Shown: positions 11,426 to 22,314, counted from the first letter of the stretch. The stretch: DNA of 64,000 nucleotides from Pseudomonadota bacterium (GCA_963205115.1 CAUJHV010000004.1:62001-126000), one strand, 5' to 3'. Numbers and translations: made by a program. Notes: a model not told the origin generated them from the sequence alone.

Positions 11426-12322
11426 ATGAACCCGAATGCCCGTTTTCCCCTGCCTTCCACCCTGTACCGCACGCTGATGGCCCTGGCCGCCGCACTGTCC
11501 ACCGGATGCGGCGGTGGCGGCAGCAGCGGCACCGAGACGACGCCGGTGACCGGGCCCCAGGTCACGTCGATCACCACCGCCACGCCGCGCTACGGCCAGC
11601 CGCTGCTCGTCACGTTGCAGGGTACGGAGCTGGACGCGGACGTCGGCCTGTCCTCGGCCGGCTGTTCGGGCATGACACGCAGCACGACCGCGCCCACCGC
11701 CAGCACCGCCACCACGGCCTACTACACCTGCACGGTCAAGGCGATGGGCGAACAAAGCCTGGCCGCCGTGCGCAGCAGCACCGGCGCGAGCCTGCGCACG
11801 CAGACCTACAGCGTGCCGGCACCACAGGTGACGATGAGCGTGAGCAACGGCTCGACGGTTGCCGGCGACTTCGTGATGACACTCGCGCCCGACAAGACAC
11901 CCGCCACGGTCGACAACTTCCTGGGCTACGTGAACAGCGGCTTCTACGACGGCACGGTGTTCCACCGCGTCATCAAGGGCTTCGTCGTGCAGGGCGGTGG
12001 CTTTCTGCCCGACGGCGCGCAAAAGCCAGCCACATCGGGCCCGATCGCCCTGGAAGTCGGCAAGGGACTGAGCAACGTGCAATGGTCGGTGGCCATGGCG
12101 CGCACCAGCGTGCTGGACTCGGCCACCACGCAGTTCTTCGTGAACACCGTGGACAACGTGGCGCTGGATACCGCCAGCGGCGGCTACGCGGTCTTTGGCA
12201 GCGTCACCACAAACTCGGCGCTGGTCGCGGCGATCGAAAACGTGCCCTGCACCTCGCCGAGCTCGGGCTTCTGCGTTCCCGATACGCCGGTGGTCATTTC
12301 CTCGGCACGACAGACCCGTTGA
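11426..12322 (+). CDS. Cyclophilin-type peptidyl-prolyl isomerase, lipoprotein
   Basis: A 298-residue protein with a lipoprotein signal peptide ([12 protein letters not shown], lipobox STGC) and a Gly-rich spacer. Residues about 40-130 form an unassigned beta-rich domain. Residues about 135-298 are a cyclophilin domain with [30 protein letters not shown] and [17 protein letters not shown], the prokaryotic PPIase signatures. It is the only plus-strand gene between hisF and hisA, overlaps the hisA 3' end by 29 bp and looks like an insertion into the his cluster. It probably helps fold proteins in the periplasm. Confidence 0.9.
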   Translation: MNPNARFPLPSTLYRTLMALAAALSTGCGGGGSSGTETTPVTGPQVTSITTATPRYGQPLLVTLQGTELDADVGLSSAGCSGMTRSTTAPTASTATTAYYTCTVKAMGEQSLAAVRSSTGASLRTQTYSVPAPQVTMSVSNGSTVAGDFVMTLAPDKTPATVDNFLGYVNSGFYDGTVFHRVIKGFVVQGGGFLPDGAQKPATSGPIALEVGKGLSNVQWSVAMARTSVLDSATTQFFVNTVDNVALDTASGGYAVFGSVTTNSALVAAIENVPCTSPSSGFCVPDTPVVISSARQTR

Positions 12323-13052
12323 GTTCGTCGGCGCGGCGCTGCGCGAGGGTGAAGTCCAGCGCGCCAGAGTAGATCGATCGACCGCAGATCACACCGTCGA
12401 CACCTTCGCCCTGCACGGCGCAGAGCTGCTCGATATCGGCCAGGCCCGACAGGCCGCCGGAGGCGATCACCGGAATCGTCAGCGCCTGCGCGAGCTTCAC
12501 CGTGGCCTCGATGTTGATGCCGGTGAGCATGCCGTCGCGGCCGATGTCGGTGTAGATGACCGACTCGACGCCGTAGTCCTCGAACTTCTTCGCCAGGTCC
12601 ACGACCTCGTGGCCGGTGAGCTTGCTCCAGCCGTCGGTGGCCACCTTGCCGTCCTTGGCGTCCAGGCCGACGATGATGTGCCCGCCAAACGCCGTGCAGG
12701 CATCGTGCAGGAAGCCGGGGTTCTTCACCGCAGCGGTGCCGATGATCACGTAGCTGATGCCGTCGTCGAGGTAGCGCTCGATGGTGTCCAGGTCGCGGAT
12801 GCCGCCGCCCAGCTGCACGGGGATCTGGTCGCCCACCTCGCGCAGGATGGCTTTCACCGCGCCTTCGTTGACCGGTTTGCCCGCGAAGGCGCCGTTCAAA
12901 TCGACGAGGTGCAGCCGCCGCGCGCCGGCGTCGAGCCAGCGTCGCGCCATCGCGGCCGGATCGTCTCCGAAAGTGGTGGACACGTTCATGTCACCCTGTT
13001 GCAGGCGGACGCAATGTCCGTCCTTCAGGTCGATGGCCGGAATCAGCAGCAT
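12294..13052 (-). CDS. hisA: Phosphoribosylformimino-AICAR-phosphate isomerase
   Basis: TIM-barrel isomerase of histidine biosynthesis. The N-terminus [17 protein letters not shown] carries the catalytic Asp (residue 8), and the second catalytic Asp is in [11 protein letters not shown]. Length 252 is slightly above the family norm. It follows hisH by 79 bp, and its 3' end runs 29 bp into the convergent cyclophilin gene. Confidence 0.96.
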   Translation of the reverse strand: MLLIPAIDLKDGHCVRLQQGDMNVSTTFGDDPAAMARRWLDAGARRLHLVDLNGAFAGKPVNEGAVKAILREVGDQIPVQLGGGIRDLDTIERYLDDGISYVIIGTAAVKNPGFLHDACTAFGGHIIVGLDAKDGKVATDGWSKLTGHEVVDLAKKFEDYGVESVIYTDIGRDGMLTGINIEATVKLAQALTIPVIASGGLSGLADIEQLCAVQGEGVDGVICGRSIYSGALDFTLAQRRADELNGSVVPRK

Positions 13053-13131
13053 GGCTCGGGGGGAGCGTGGTGGAGGAAGGGGGGCGGCCGGGAAGCGCGA
13101 CAGCTGACGGCGGTGGTCCGCAGCGCCCGTG

Positions 13132-13776
13132 TCACGGATTCCAGGTCAGGAAATTCCGGTACAGGGCCAGACCGTGGTCGGCGCTCTTCTCGGGGTGAAA
13201 CTGCGTCGCAAAAATATTATCCCGTGCCAAGGCGCAGGTAAAGCGCCCGCCGTAATCGGCATGGCCGGCGATGTGGCGGCCGTCCAGCGGATCGGCATAG
13301 TAGCTGTGCACGAAATAGAACCACGCCCCGTCGGGCACGCCGGCCCAGATGGGGTGCGGGTTCTGGAAGACCTCGTTCCAGCCCATCTGCGGCACCTTGA
13401 AACGGCTGCCGTCGGGTTGCAGGCGGCCTTCGAGCTGGAATCGCTTCACGCGCCCGGGCAGCAGGCCCAGGCCCGGCGTGTCCTGCTCCTCGCTGTGCTC
13501 CAGCAGCATCTGCATGCCCACACACACACCCATCAGCGGCTTGTGCGCGGCCGCGTGCAGCACAGCTTCCGGCAGGCCGGAGTCGCGCAGCTCGCGCATG
13601 CAGTCGCGCATCGCGCCCTGCCCCGGCAACACGATGCGCTCGGCGGCATAGACCTCTTCCGGGTTGGACGTGACGATCACCTTCACGTCGGAAAAACGCG
13701 CCACATGGGCCACGGCCTGCGACACCGAGCGCAGGTTGCCCATGCCGTAATCGACGACGGCGACGCTGCGGGTCAT
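13132..13776 (-). CDS. hisH: Imidazole glycerol phosphate synthase, glutaminase subunit
   Basis: Class I glutamine amidotransferase that feeds ammonia to HisF. The oxyanion strand and nucleophile region reads [17 protein letters not shown] with the catalytic Cys, and the His/Glu pair is in TQFHPEKS near the C-terminus. It starts [14 protein letters not shown], the family N-terminus. Length 214 is usual. hisB lies 28 bp upstream and hisA 79 bp downstream. Confidence 0.96.
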   Translation of the reverse strand: MTRSVAVVDYGMGNLRSVSQAVAHVARFSDVKVIVTSNPEEVYAAERIVLPGQGAMRDCMRELRDSGLPEAVLHAAAHKPLMGVCVGMQMLLEHSEEQDTPGLGLLPGRVKRFQLEGRLQPDGSRFKVPQMGWNEVFQNPHPIWAGVPDGAWFYFVHSYYADPLDGRHIAGHADYGGRFTCALARDNIFATQFHPEKSADHGLALYRNFLTWNP

Positions 13777-13804
13777 TGGGGCCTCGCGGATGCGCCAGCG
13801 GCCT

Positions 13805-14395
13805 TCACAGGCTGCCCTTGGTCGACGGAATCATGCCGGCCGAACGCGGGTCGGGCGTCAACGCCATGCGCAGCGCGCGGCCGAAGGCCTTGAACATGGT
13901 CTCGCACTGGTGGTGCGCGTTCGTGCCCTTCAGGTTGTCGATGTGCATCGTCACGCCCGCATGGTTGACGAAGCCCTGGAAGAACTCGAAGGCCAGCTGC
14001 GTGTCGAAGCCGCCGATGGCACCCGCCGTGAAGGCCACGTCCATGTGCAGCCCGGGCCGGCCCGACAGGTCGACCACCACGCGCGACAAGGCCTCGTCCA
14101 GCGGCACGTAGCTGTGGCCGTATCGCGTCAGGCCGACCTTGTCGCCGGCCGCGCGGGCCACCGCCATGCCCAGCGTGATGCCCACGTCTTCCACCGTGTG
14201 GTGGCCGTCGATGTGCAGGTCGCCGGTGGCTTCGATGTCCAGGTCGATCAGCCCGTGCCGCGCGATCTGGTCGAGCATGTGGTCGAAGAAGCCGATGCCG
14301 GTGGACAGCCGGGCCGCGCCGGTGCCATCGAGATCGATACGCACGCGGATCTGCGTTTCCTTGGTGTCGCGGCGGATGTCGGCGGTGCGCGCCAT
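13805..14395 (-). CDS. hisB: Imidazoleglycerol-phosphate dehydratase
   Basis: Mn-dependent dehydratase, monofunctional (no phosphatase domain). Metal-binding motifs are [22 protein letters not shown] and [10 protein letters not shown], in the usual order and spacing. At 196 residues it is the standard bacterial short form. It lies 84 bp after hisC and 28 bp before hisH in the minus-strand operon. Confidence 0.97.
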   Translation of the reverse strand: MARTADIRRDTKETQIRVRIDLDGTGAARLSTGIGFFDHMLDQIARHGLIDLDIEATGDLHIDGHHTVEDVGITLGMAVARAAGDKVGLTRYGHSYVPLDEALSRVVVDLSGRPGLHMDVAFTAGAIGGFDTQLAFEFFQGFVNHAGVTMHIDNLKGTNAHHQCETMFKAFGRALRMALTPDPRSAGMIPSTKGSL

Positions 14396-14479
14396 CAGCA
14401 GGTCCTCCGGGCTGTCGATCCAGCCATGCAGGCGACCGTGGGTGTCGGCGCGGGGCCAGGGCGTGGCATGCGGTTCATC

Positions 14480-15568
14480 CTACAGGCTCGCTTTCAGGGC
14501 TTCGATCATCTGGACATTTTCCGTCGGTGTGCCCACGGTCAGGCGCAGGCAGTTCGCCAGCAGCGGATGCAGGCCGGACACGTTTTTCACCAGCACGCCC
14601 CGTTCGCGCATGCCGGCAAAGATGCGGGCGGCATCGGGCACACGCGCCAGGATCATGTTGGCCTGGCTCGGGAAGGGCCGCACGCCGGGCAAGGCGGCCA
14701 GTTGCGGCTGCAGTGCATCGCGCTCGCGGCGGATCTCCGCGGCCTGTTCGGCATACGCGTCGGCATGTTCGATGGCAAACAGGCCCGCCTCGGCATTGAG
14801 CACGCTGACGTTGAACGGCGGCCGCAGCTTGTCGAGCTGGCCGATCAGCGCGGTGCGGCCGATCAGGTAGCCGATGCGCACACCGGCCAGGCCGAACTTG
14901 CTCATGGTGCGCATCACCAGCACATGCGGGTAGCGCTGCAGCCAGGGCATCGAGTCGCGCGAGGCAAAGGGCTGGTAGGCCTCGTCCATCACCACCAGGC
15001 CGCCCACGCGGGCCATGGCCTGGATGCAGGCTTCGATGACCTCGGCGTCCCAGAGGTTGGCCGTCGGGTTGTTCGGGTAGGCGAGGTACAGGACCGCGGG
15101 CTTCTCGGTCTCGATGGCCGCCAGCATCGCCGGGGCGTCGAGCTCGAAGTCCGGCGTCAGCGGAATGCCCACGAAGCGGATGCCCTGCAGCGTCGCCGAC
15201 ATCGCGTACATCACGAAGCCCGGCAGCGGCGCCATGAACACCGCACCCGGCAGGTCGCAGGCCAGGCTGACCAGGCTGATCAGCTCGTCGCTGCCGTTGC
15301 CCAGCATCAGCTCGCAGTCGTCGGGCACGCCGGCAAAGCGCTTGAGTGCCAGCCGCAGTTCCTCGTTGCGCTCGGCGGGATAGCGGTTGATCGCCACCGC
15401 ACCCAGCCGCTCGCCCAGCGCGCGCTGCAGGTGCGCGGGCAGCCGGTAGGGGTTCTCCATCGTGTCCAGCTTGACGAAGCCCGCGCTGGGCTGGACGGCA
15501 TAGGCGTGCATGCCCTGGATGTCCTGGCGGATCACGCGGCGCATCGTGGCGGCAAGGTCGATGGTCAT
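14480..15568 (-). CDS. hisC: Histidinol-phosphate aminotransferase
   Basis: PLP-dependent fold-type I aminotransferase, 362 residues. The PLP-binding Lys is in [25 protein letters not shown] and the [10 protein letters not shown] segment bind cofactor and substrate. The ATG at 15568 overlaps the hisD stop by four bases. It ends in TAG, one of the genes showing that TAG acts as a real stop in this genome. Confidence 0.96.
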   Translation of the reverse strand: MTIDLAATMRRVIRQDIQGMHAYAVQPSAGFVKLDTMENPYRLPAHLQRALGERLGAVAINRYPAERNEELRLALKRFAGVPDDCELMLGNGSDELISLVSLACDLPGAVFMAPLPGFVMYAMSATLQGIRFVGIPLTPDFELDAPAMLAAIETEKPAVLYLAYPNNPTANLWDAEVIEACIQAMARVGGLVVMDEAYQPFASRDSMPWLQRYPHVLVMRTMSKFGLAGVRIGYLIGRTALIGQLDKLRPPFNVSVLNAEAGLFAIEHADAYAEQAAEIRRERDALQPQLAALPGVRPFPSQANMILARVPDAARIFAGMRERGVLVKNVSGLHPLLANCLRLTVGTPTENVQMIEALKASL

Positions 15569-16932
15569 GGCTGCGGCTTCGTCGTGGAGGGATTCAGGCG
15601 GAATTCCGCGGCGCGGGCGTGCGCCTGCAGGCCTTCACCGTAGGCCAGCTCGGCCGCGATGGGGCCCAGCTGCTGCGCGCCGGCTTCGCTGACCTCGATC
15701 AGGCTGCTGCGCTTCTGGAAATCGTAGACACCCAGCGGCGAGCTGAAACGCGCGGTGCCGGACGTGGGCAGCACGTGGTTGGGGCCGGCGCAGTAGTCAC
15801 CCAGGCTCTCGCTGGTGAAGGCGCCCAGGAAGATCGCCCCCGCATGCCGCAGCAGCGGCTCCCAGCGGTGCGGGTCGCGCGAGCTGACTTCCAGGTGCTC
15901 GGGCGCGATGCGGTTGCTGATGGCGCAGGCTTCTTCCATCGAGGCGGTGCGGATCAGCGCGCCGCGGCCTTCGAGCGAGGCGCGGATCACGTCGCGCCGC
16001 GGCATGTCGGGCAACAGGCGGTCGATCGCCGCTTGGACCTGGTCGATGTAGGCCGCATCGGGACACAGCAGAATGCTCTGCGCCATCTCGTCGTGTTCGG
16101 CCTGGCTGAACAGGTCCATCGCCACCCAGTCGGCCGGCGTCGTGCCGTCGGCCAGCACGAGGATTTCGCTGGGGCCCGCGATCATGTCGATGCCGACCTG
16201 GCCGAAGACACGCCGCTTGGCGCTGGCCACGTAGGCATTGCCGGGGCCGGTGATCTTGTCCACGCGCGGCACGGTGGCGGTGCCGTAGGCCAGCGCGCCG
16301 ACGGCCTGCGCACCGCCGATCGTGAACACGCGGTGCACACCGGCCACGCAGGCAGCGGCCAGCACCAGCGGGTTGCGCTCACCGCGCGCGGCGGGGCCCG
16401 CGCCCTTGTCGCGCACGGGCGTGGGCACGACCATCACGATTTCCGGCACGCCGGCCACCTGCGCCGGAATGGCATTCATCAGCACGCTGGACGGATAGGC
16501 CGCCTTGCCGCCGGGCACGTAGATGCCCACGCGGTCCAGCGGCGTGACCTTCTGACCCAGCAGCGTACCGTCGTCGTCGCGGTACCGCCAGCTCAGCCCG
16601 CAGGCCTCGAGCTGCCGCGCGTGGTAGCGGCGCACACGGTCGGCGGCCTGCTCCAGCGCCGCACGCTGCGCGGGTGAGATGGCGTCCAGCGCGGCCTTCA
16701 GCTCGGCCGCGCCGATTTCCAGCGCCGCCACCGAATCCGCCTGCACACCGTCGAAGCGCGCGGTGTATTCCAGCACCGCGGCATCGCCACGCTGCTGCAC
16801 ATCCGCCAGGATGTCGGCCACGCGCTGCTCGATGGCCGCATCCGTCTCGGCCGACCAGTGCAGCACACGCTTGAATTCCGCCTCGAAGGACGGCGCCGCC
16901 GTGTCCAGGTGGCGGATGGCCACGGGGCTCAC
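15565..16932 (-). CDS. hisD: Histidinol dehydrogenase
   Basis: Zn- and NAD-dependent enzyme for the last two oxidations to histidine. Conserved segments include [58 protein letters not shown] and [14 protein letters not shown] at 16932 gives 455 residues, slightly long for the family. The start overlaps the hisG stop by four bases, and the stop overlaps hisC, so hisG-hisD-hisC are translationally coupled. Confidence 0.96.
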   Translation of the reverse strand: MSPVAIRHLDTAAPSFEAEFKRVLHWSAETDAAIEQRVADILADVQQRGDAAVLEYTARFDGVQADSVAALEIGAAELKAALDAISPAQRAALEQAADRVRRYHARQLEACGLSWRYRDDDGTLLGQKVTPLDRVGIYVPGGKAAYPSSVLMNAIPAQVAGVPEIVMVVPTPVRDKGAGPAARGERNPLVLAAACVAGVHRVFTIGGAQAVGALAYGTATVPRVDKITGPGNAYVASAKRRVFGQVGIDMIAGPSEILVLADGTTPADWVAMDLFSQAEHDEMAQSILLCPDAAYIDQVQAAIDRLLPDMPRRDVIRASLEGRGALIRTASMEEACAISNRIAPEHLEVSSRDPHRWEPLLRHAGAIFLGAFTSESLGDYCAGPNHVLPTSGTARFSSPLGVYDFQKRSSLIEVSEAGAQQLGPIAAELAYGEGLQAHARAAEFRLNPSTTKPQP

Positions 16933-17591
16933 GCGGGGCTCCCCTGCGCCGTGCGCGCGTCCACCGCCTGCTCGAAGGCGTCGATGAGCGCGCGGATCGG
17001 CTCGCGCTTGAGCTTCAGCGCGGCCTGGTTGACCACCAGGCGCGAGCTGATGTCCATGATGTGTTCGACCTCGACGAGATGGTTCGCCTTCAGCGTGGAC
17101 CCCGTCGAGACCAGGTCGACGATGGCGTCGGCCAGTCCCGTCAGCGGCGCCAGCTCCATCGAGCCGTAGAGCTTGATGAGGTCGACGTGCACGCCCTTGT
17201 CACTGAAGTGCTGGCGCGCGATGCCGGTGTATTTGGTGGCCACGCGCAGGCGCGAACCCTTGCGCACGGCAGCGGCGTAGTCGAAATCGCTGCGCACCGC
17301 CACGCTCACGCGGCATTTGGCGATCTTCAGGTCCAGCGGCCGGTACAAGCCGTCGTCGCTGTGTTCGAGCAGCGTGTCCAGGCCCGCCACGCCCAGGTCG
17401 GCGCCGCCGTACTGCACGTAGGTGGGCACGTCGGTGGCGCGCACGAGGACCACGCGCACGTCCTCGCGGTTGGTCGGCAGGATGAGCTTGCGGCTCTTCT
17501 CGGGGTCTTCGGTGACCTCGATGCCGGCGGCGCGCAGCAGCGGCAGGGTCTCGTCGAAGATGCGGCCCTTGGACAGCGCGAGCGTGATCAT
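16929..17591 (-). CDS. hisG: ATP phosphoribosyltransferase, short form
   Basis: First enzyme of histidine synthesis. The start [19 protein letters not shown] at 17591 is the family N-terminus; the longer upstream frame is discarded. E-binding PRPP loop [14 protein letters not shown] is present. At 220 residues it is the short HisG form, which lacks the C-terminal regulatory domain and in known cases works with HisZ; no hisZ lies in this window. PRPP, its substrate, is the product of the interrupted prs gene 11 kb away. bolA lies 158 bp upstream with no murA between them. Confidence 0.96.
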   Translation of the reverse strand: MITLALSKGRIFDETLPLLRAAGIEVTEDPEKSRKLILPTNREDVRVVLVRATDVPTYVQYGGADLGVAGLDTLLEHSDDGLYRPLDLKIAKCRVSVAVRSDFDYAAAVRKGSRLRVATKYTGIARQHFSDKGVHVDLIKLYGSMELAPLTGLADAIVDLVSTGSTLKANHLVEVEHIMDISSRLVVNQAALKLKREPIRALIDAFEQAVDARTAQGSPA

Positions 17592-17749
17592 GCCGGCCTC
17601 CGGAGGCTGCCGGTGGGTTCGAACGTTGGGGTGCTGATGTTCATGAGCCGTCGAGTGAGCAGTGTGAGGACTGCGGCTCGAAACAGGTGGCTTGCGGGAA
17701 CTCGCCGGGCACGGCGCGCGGGCCACCCGCAGCGCGCCGCGGGCGGGTG

Positions 17750-18043
17750 TCAGCGGTGGTGGTGCAGACCCTGGGCGCCAGGCACGGCAGCCGCTTCGGG
17801 CGTCGCGGCAAATTCGGCGGGGGTCAGAGTCTTCATGGACAGGGCGTGGATCTGCTCGTGCATTCTATCGCCCAGTGCCGCATACACCCGCTGGTGGCGC
17901 CGCACACGCGGCAGCCCTTCGAATTCGGCCGACACGATGGTGGCGAAGAAATGCCGGCCGTCGCCTTCGACGTCCAGGTGGTCGCAGGCCATGCCCGCGG
18001 CGATGTAGTCGCGGACTTCCTGGGGCGTGGGATCGGCTGCCAT
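17750..18043 (-). CDS. BolA/IbaG-family protein
   Basis: A 97-residue BolA-domain protein (residues about 8-75) with the family segment [18 protein letters not shown] and a C-terminal His-rich tail GLHHHR. BolA-like proteins pair with monothiol glutaredoxins in Fe-S handling. The ancestor of this neighbourhood usually carries bolA between the ABC exporter and murA; here murA is missing. It sits 21 bp after the permease gene. Confidence 0.88.
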   Translation of the reverse strand: MAADPTPQEVRDYIAAGMACDHLDVEGDGRHFFATIVSAEFEGLPRVRRHQRVYAALGDRMHEQIHALSMKTLTPAEFAATPEAAAVPGAQGLHHHR

Positions 18044-18064
18044 GGCGTGATTATCGGCCAGGCG

Positions 18065-18835
18065 TCACGACCGGATCTTGTATCCGGTCTTCAGCAGGTG
18101 CAGCGCGATGGTGGCCACGACCAGGAAACTGCTGCCCACCACCGCCAGGCTGATCCACGGCGAGATGTCGCTGACGCCGAAGAAGCCGTGGCGGAAGCCG
18201 TCGATCATGTAGAAAAACGGGTTCAGGCTGCTGACGGTCTGCCAGAACGGCGGCAGCGAATGCACCGAATAGAACACGCCCGACAGGAAGGTCATGGGCA
18301 TCACGATGAAATTCTGGAAGGCCGCGAGCTGGTCGAATTTCTCGGCCCACAGCCCGGCGATCAGGCCCAGCGTGCCCAGCATGGCGGCACCCAGCGCGGC
18401 AAAGATGACGATCCACCACGGTTGCGCCAACGCCGGCGGCGCAAACCACACGGTCACCAGCATCACACCCGCACCCACGGTCAGGCCGCGCACGATGGAC
18501 GCGCCCACGTAGGCGACGAACCACGACAGGTGCGACAGCGGCGTGACCAGCAGGAAGACCAGGTTGCCGGTGATCTTGCTCTGGATCAGCGAACTGGAGC
18601 TGTTGGCAAAGCTGTTCTGCAGCACGCTCATCATCACCAGGCCCGGGATCAGGAAGCTGGTGTAGCGCACACCCGGGTAGACCTGCACATGGTCCTCGAG
18701 CACGTGGCCGAAGATCAGCAGGTACAGCACCGCCGTCAGCACCGGCGCCGCCACGGTCTGGAAAGCCACCTTCCAGAAGCGCAGCACTTCCTTGCGGAAC
18801 AGGGTGCCGGCGCCGGCCAGGCTCGTGGCGCTCAT
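18065..18835 (-). CDS. ABC-2 type exporter permease (YadH-like)
   Basis: A 256-residue inner-membrane protein with six predicted hydrophobic segments and the ABC-2 signature region ending FLSGVFYSVHSLPPFWQ, followed by NPFFYMIDGFRHGFFG. ATG at 18835 is chosen because it gives the typical N-terminus (TLFRKEVLRFWKV) and overlaps the ATPase stop by four bases. It forms a transporter with the upstream ATPase gene. The substrate is unknown. Confidence 0.93.
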   Translation of the reverse strand: MSATSLAGAGTLFRKEVLRFWKVAFQTVAAPVLTAVLYLLIFGHVLEDHVQVYPGVRYTSFLIPGLVMMSVLQNSFANSSSSLIQSKITGNLVFLLVTPLSHLSWFVAYVGASIVRGLTVGAGVMLVTVWFAPPALAQPWWIVIFAALGAAMLGTLGLIAGLWAEKFDQLAAFQNFIVMPMTFLSGVFYSVHSLPPFWQTVSSLNPFFYMIDGFRHGFFGVSDISPWISLAVVGSSFLVVATIALHLLKTGYKIRS

Positions 18836-19746
18836 CGGGATGCTCCTGCGCCGGACATGATTTCGAGAAAGACGTCTTCCAGGTCGGCGCGGCCGATCTC
18901 GAGGTCTTCGACCTTCACGCCGGCGGCACGCAGCGTGGCCAGCAGCGATTCCACTTCTTCGGCGTCGTGCGCCTTGAGCTGCACGATGCGGCCGGTCACG
19001 CGCGATTGCGCGGACACGCTGGCGGGCAGCGCGTCGTCGGTCTTGAAACGCAGCATGGTGCTGGCCCTGCCGGCCAGCAGCGCCGACGTGCGGTCCAGCG
19101 CCACGACGCGGCCTTGCTTGAGCATGGCGATGCGGCCGCACAGGGCCTCGGCCTCTTCGAGGTAATGCGTGGTCAGCAGCACCGTGTGCCCTTCGCGGTT
19201 CAGGCGCGCGATGAAACGCCACAGTGTCTGGCGCAGTTCGACGTCCACGCCAGCGGTCGGTTCGTCCAGCACGATCACGGGCGGCCGGTGCACCAGGGCC
19301 TGCGCCACGAGCACGCGGCGCTTCATGCCGCCGGACAGCTGCCGCATGTTGGCCTGTGCCTTGTCGGCCAGGCCCAGTTCGGCCAGCACCTCGTCGATCC
19401 ACGCGTCGTTGCCGGTGACGCCGAAGTAGCCGCTCTGGATGCGCAGCGTCTCGCGCACGCTGAAGAAGGGGTCGAAGACCAGCTCCTGCGGGACGATGCC
19501 CAGCGCCTTGCGCGCCGCTGCGTAATCGTCGACGACATCGTGGCCCATCACCGTGACGTGGCCCTCTGTGGCACGCGCCAAGCCGGCCAGGATGCTGATC
19601 AGCGTCGTCTTGCCCGCGCCGTTGGGGCCCAGCAGGCCGAAGAATTCGCCCGGCTCGATCGCGAACGAGACGTCGTCGAGCGCGCGCAATCGGCCACGGG
19701 CTCCGGTGTACGTCTTGCCGACGTGGCTGAACTCGATGGCTGACAT
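18832..19746 (-). CDS. ABC exporter ATPase (YadG-like)
   Basis: A 304-residue ATP-binding subunit. Walker A is GPNGAGKTT (about residues 40-48), the signature is RQLSGGMKRR, Walker B is VIVLDEPTAGVD, and the switch His is in TTHYLEEAE. The C-terminal part after about residue 230 (FLEIMSG end) is typical of the YadG/ABC-2 class. It is the first gene of the ATPase-permease-bolA-his run and is divergent from the TetR gene across 47 bp, so the regulator may act on this promoter. Confidence 0.95.
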   Translation of the reverse strand: MSAIEFSHVGKTYTGARGRLRALDDVSFAIEPGEFFGLLGPNGAGKTTLISILAGLARATEGHVTVMGHDVVDDYAAARKALGIVPQELVFDPFFSVRETLRIQSGYFGVTGNDAWIDEVLAELGLADKAQANMRQLSGGMKRRVLVAQALVHRPPVIVLDEPTAGVDVELRQTLWRFIARLNREGHTVLLTTHYLEEAEALCGRIAMLKQGRVVALDRTSALLAGRASTMLRFKTDDALPASVSAQSRVTGRIVQLKAHDAEEVESLLATLRAAGVKVEDLEIGRADLEDVFLEIMSGAGASR

Positions 19747-19793
19747 CGGCGGCGATTGTAGAGAGGCCCCTGCGCGGTCAGAATGCGCGGGCC

Positions 19794-20456
19794 ATGTCTG
19801 CCGAAAAGAAGCGACCGCGCCGCACCGCCGAGCGCATCCTGGAGGTCACGCTCGACCTCTTCAACCGCTTCGGCGAGCCCAATGTCAGCACCACGCTGAT
19901 CTCCGCCGAGCTCAACATCAGTCCGGGCAACCTGTACTACCACTACCCGGCCAAGGACGAGCTGATCAACTCGCTCTTCGACCGCTACGAACGTTCGCTG
20001 GACGAATTGCTGCGCGCCGCCGATGGTGTGCGCCACATCGAAGACGCCTGGCTGTTCTTCCACATGCTGTTCGAGTTGATCTGGCAGTACCGCTTCTTGT
20101 ACCGCGACCTCAACGACCTGCTGAGCAAGAACCGGCGCCTGGAAACGCATTTCCAGTTCGTGCTGAAGAACAAGAGCAAGGCCGTGAGCGAGCTGCTCGC
20201 CGGCCTGGGGCTGGGTGGCGCCGTGCGCATGGATTCGCGCGAAGCCGCGCCGGTGGCCACGGCCATGGTCGTGGTGCTGACCTACTGGCTGAGCTTCGAA
20301 TACGTGCGCGACCCTCGCCATGCGCTGGAGCCCGCCAGCGCGGGCGCGGCGCTGGCGCGCGGCGCGTTCCACACGCTCAGCCTGCTGATGCCTTACCTGG
20401 ATGCCGCCTCGCGCAACCACCTGCATACGCTGGTGGGCGCCTACGCCGAAGGCTGA
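19794..20456 (+). CDS. TetR/AcrR-family regulator
   Basis: A 220-residue repressor-type protein. The N-terminal HTH is AERILEVTLDLFNRFGEPN, TTLISAELNISPGNLYYHYP, the classical TetR fold. The ligand-binding half is unassigned and rich in aromatic residues (WLFFHMLFELIWQYRFLYRD). It is divergent from the ABC exporter and converges with dctM. Candidate targets are the exporter promoter or its own, from position only. Confidence 0.92.
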   Translation: MSAEKKRPRRTAERILEVTLDLFNRFGEPNVSTTLISAELNISPGNLYYHYPAKDELINSLFDRYERSLDELLRAADGVRHIEDAWLFFHMLFELIWQYRFLYRDLNDLLSKNRRLETHFQFVLKNKSKAVSELLAGLGLGGAVRMDSREAAPVATAMVVVLTYWLSFEYVRDPRHALEPASAGAALARGAFHTLSLLMPYLDAASRNHLHTLVGAYAEG

Positions 20457-20515
20457 GCCCGCGCGCCGCAAGCGCACGCGCACGCGGCAGCGGTGTCAGC
20501 CGCCAGCGCGCGGCG

Positions 20516-21808
20516 TCACTTCATGAAGCCCGGCAGCCACATGGACAGCACCGGGAACTCGAGCATGATGAACAGCGCCACGGCCAGCATCAGGACGAAG
20601 ATCCAGACGCCGCGGAAGATCTGCTTCAGCGGCACGTTCTTGAGCAGCGTATTGAGCACGAAGAGATTCATGCCCACCGGCGGCGAGATCAGGCCGATCT
20701 GCACCACCAGCACGATCAGCACGCCGAACCAGACGGGATCGAAGCCCAGCCCGGTGACGATCGGGAAGAAGACCGGGATGGTCAGCAGCACCATCGACAG
20801 CTCTTCCATGATCGTGCCCAGCACCACGTAGATCAGCATCATCGCGCCGACCACCATCACCGGCGAGAAGCCCTGATGCAGGATCCATTCCTTCAGGTCG
20901 CTGGGCATCGACGTGAAGTTGACGAAGCTGGAGAAGATGGTCGCCGCGATCAGAATGGTGAACAGCATGGCCGTCGTGCGGGCGCTCTCGACCAGCACGC
21001 TCAGCAGCACACGCAGGGTCAGCGCACGCCGGGCCAGCGCAAAGAAGAAGGCACCGGACGCCCCGATGCCCGCGCCTTCGGTGGCCGTGAAGACACCGCC
21101 GTAGATGCCGCCCAGCACCACCACAACCAGCAGCACCACGCCCCAGATGTCACGCAGCGCGCGCCAGCGCTCGCCCCAGCTCGAACGCACACCGGCCGGA
21201 CCGGCGTTCGGGTCCTTCCAGGTGATCCATGCGATGCCGGCCATCAGCAGCAGCACGCAGATCAGGCCCGGGATGACACCGGCCGCGAACAGCTTGCCGA
21301 TGTTCGTCTCGGTCACGATGCCGTAGATGACCATGATGGTCGACGGCGGGATCATGATGCCCAGCGTGCCGGCCGATGCGATGACACCTGTGCTCAGGTA
21401 GTCCGCATAGCCCAATCGCTTCATCGGCGGGTAGGCCACCTTGGCCATGGTCGCCGCCGTGGCGATCGACGAGCCGCAAATGGCGCCAAAACCGGCGCAG
21501 GCGATCACCGTCGCATGCGCAAGCCCGCCACGCACATGGCCGATGAAGGCATTGGCGGCGCGGAACAGCTCGTGCGCCAGGCCGGCACGGGCCACGAAAT
21601 TGCCCATCAGGACGAACAGTGGCACCACGCTGAGCGTGTACGCGAAGCCTGTGTCGTAGACGACCTGCGCGGCACTGGCCGCCGTGGCCGGCCAGCCGCG
21701 CATCAGCCCCAGTCCGACAAAGCCCACAAAGCCCATGGCGAAGGCCAGCGGCACGCGCAGCAGCGCCAGCGCGAATACCGATGCAAATGCCACCAGAGAT
21801 TCGGTCAC
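20516..21808 (-). CDS. dctM: TRAP transporter large permease DctM
   Basis: The 12-TM type large membrane subunit of a TRAP transporter (430 residues). Typical segments are AGFGAICGSSIATAATMAKV, GTLGIMIPPSTIMVIYG and ISPPVGMNLFVLN. GTG 21808 is chosen over an upstream frame because it overlaps the dctQ stop by four bases. It works with the DctQ and DctP genes upstream. The TRAP substrate cannot be told from the sequence; carboxylates are typical. Confidence 0.95.
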   Translation of the reverse strand: MTESLVAFASVFALALLRVPLAFAMGFVGFVGLGLMRGWPATAASAAQVVYDTGFAYTLSVVPLFVLMGNFVARAGLAHELFRAANAFIGHVRGGLAHATVIACAGFGAICGSSIATAATMAKVAYPPMKRLGYADYLSTGVIASAGTLGIMIPPSTIMVIYGIVTETNIGKLFAAGVIPGLICVLLLMAGIAWITWKDPNAGPAGVRSSWGERWRALRDIWGVVLLVVVVLGGIYGGVFTATEGAGIGASGAFFFALARRALTLRVLLSVLVESARTTAMLFTILIAATIFSSFVNFTSMPSDLKEWILHQGFSPVMVVGAMMLIYVVLGTIMEELSMVLLTIPVFFPIVTGLGFDPVWFGVLIVLVVQIGLISPPVGMNLFVLNTLLKNVPLKQIFRGVWIFVLMLAVALFIMLEFPVLSMWLPGFMK

Positions 21809-22314
21809 GGCTGCGGCTCCCCGCCTTCGACGCCGGAATGGTGGTGCGCGACGGGGTGCAGGATCAGCAAGGCATGCACACAGGCCGCGACGCCGCACAG
21901 CACGCTCATCACGTGCACGAAGTAACCCAGGCGCAGGCCCAGCTGGGCCGTCACGTCACCGTACTCCATCATCGCGCTGCCCTTGTCCCACATCAGCCAG
22001 GCGACGCCGGCCAGCGCCAGCATGCAGAACAGATCCACGACGGCCTGCTGCACACGCCGCACGCCGGCGGGCAGGTACGCATCCAGTGAATCGAAGACCA
22101 CATGCTCGCCCTGCAGCGACACCAGTGGCAGGGCTGCGAAGATGACGATGACCATCAGCAGCTCGGTCAGCTCGAGCGAACCGGGCACCGAATGGTCGAA
22201 CAGCTTGCGGCCGCCGACGTCCACGAGCGTCAGCCCCATGATGGCGAAAAGCGCCACCGCGGAGAGCACCCCGCAGGCGGCGCCGAGCCACCTTCGCAGC
22301 GCCGCGTCGGTCAC
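21805..22314 (-). CDS. dctQ: TRAP transporter small permease DctQ
   Basis: A 169-residue four-TM protein with the family motif TLVDVGGRKLFDHSVPGSLELTE replaced in the expected position (first TM followed by the conserved R-x-x-F and the GS.E..E segment) and ends in a His-rich tail. It overlaps both neighbours (dctP upstream, dctM downstream) by four bases, forming a compact dctPQM operon. Confidence 0.92.
   Translation of the reverse strand: MTDAALRRWLGAACGVLSAVALFAIMGLTLVDVGGRKLFDHSVPGSLELTELLMVIVIFAALPLVSLQGEHVVFDSLDAYLPAGVRRVQQAVVDLFCMLALAGVAWLMWDKGSAMMEYGDVTAQLGLRLGYFVHVMSVLCGVAACVHALLILHPVAHHHSGVEGGEPQP

Noticed and set aside
13790..15643. A 617-codon plus-strand frame across hisB, hisC and hisD
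   Set aside because: Antisense shadow of three well-identified minus-strand histidine genes.
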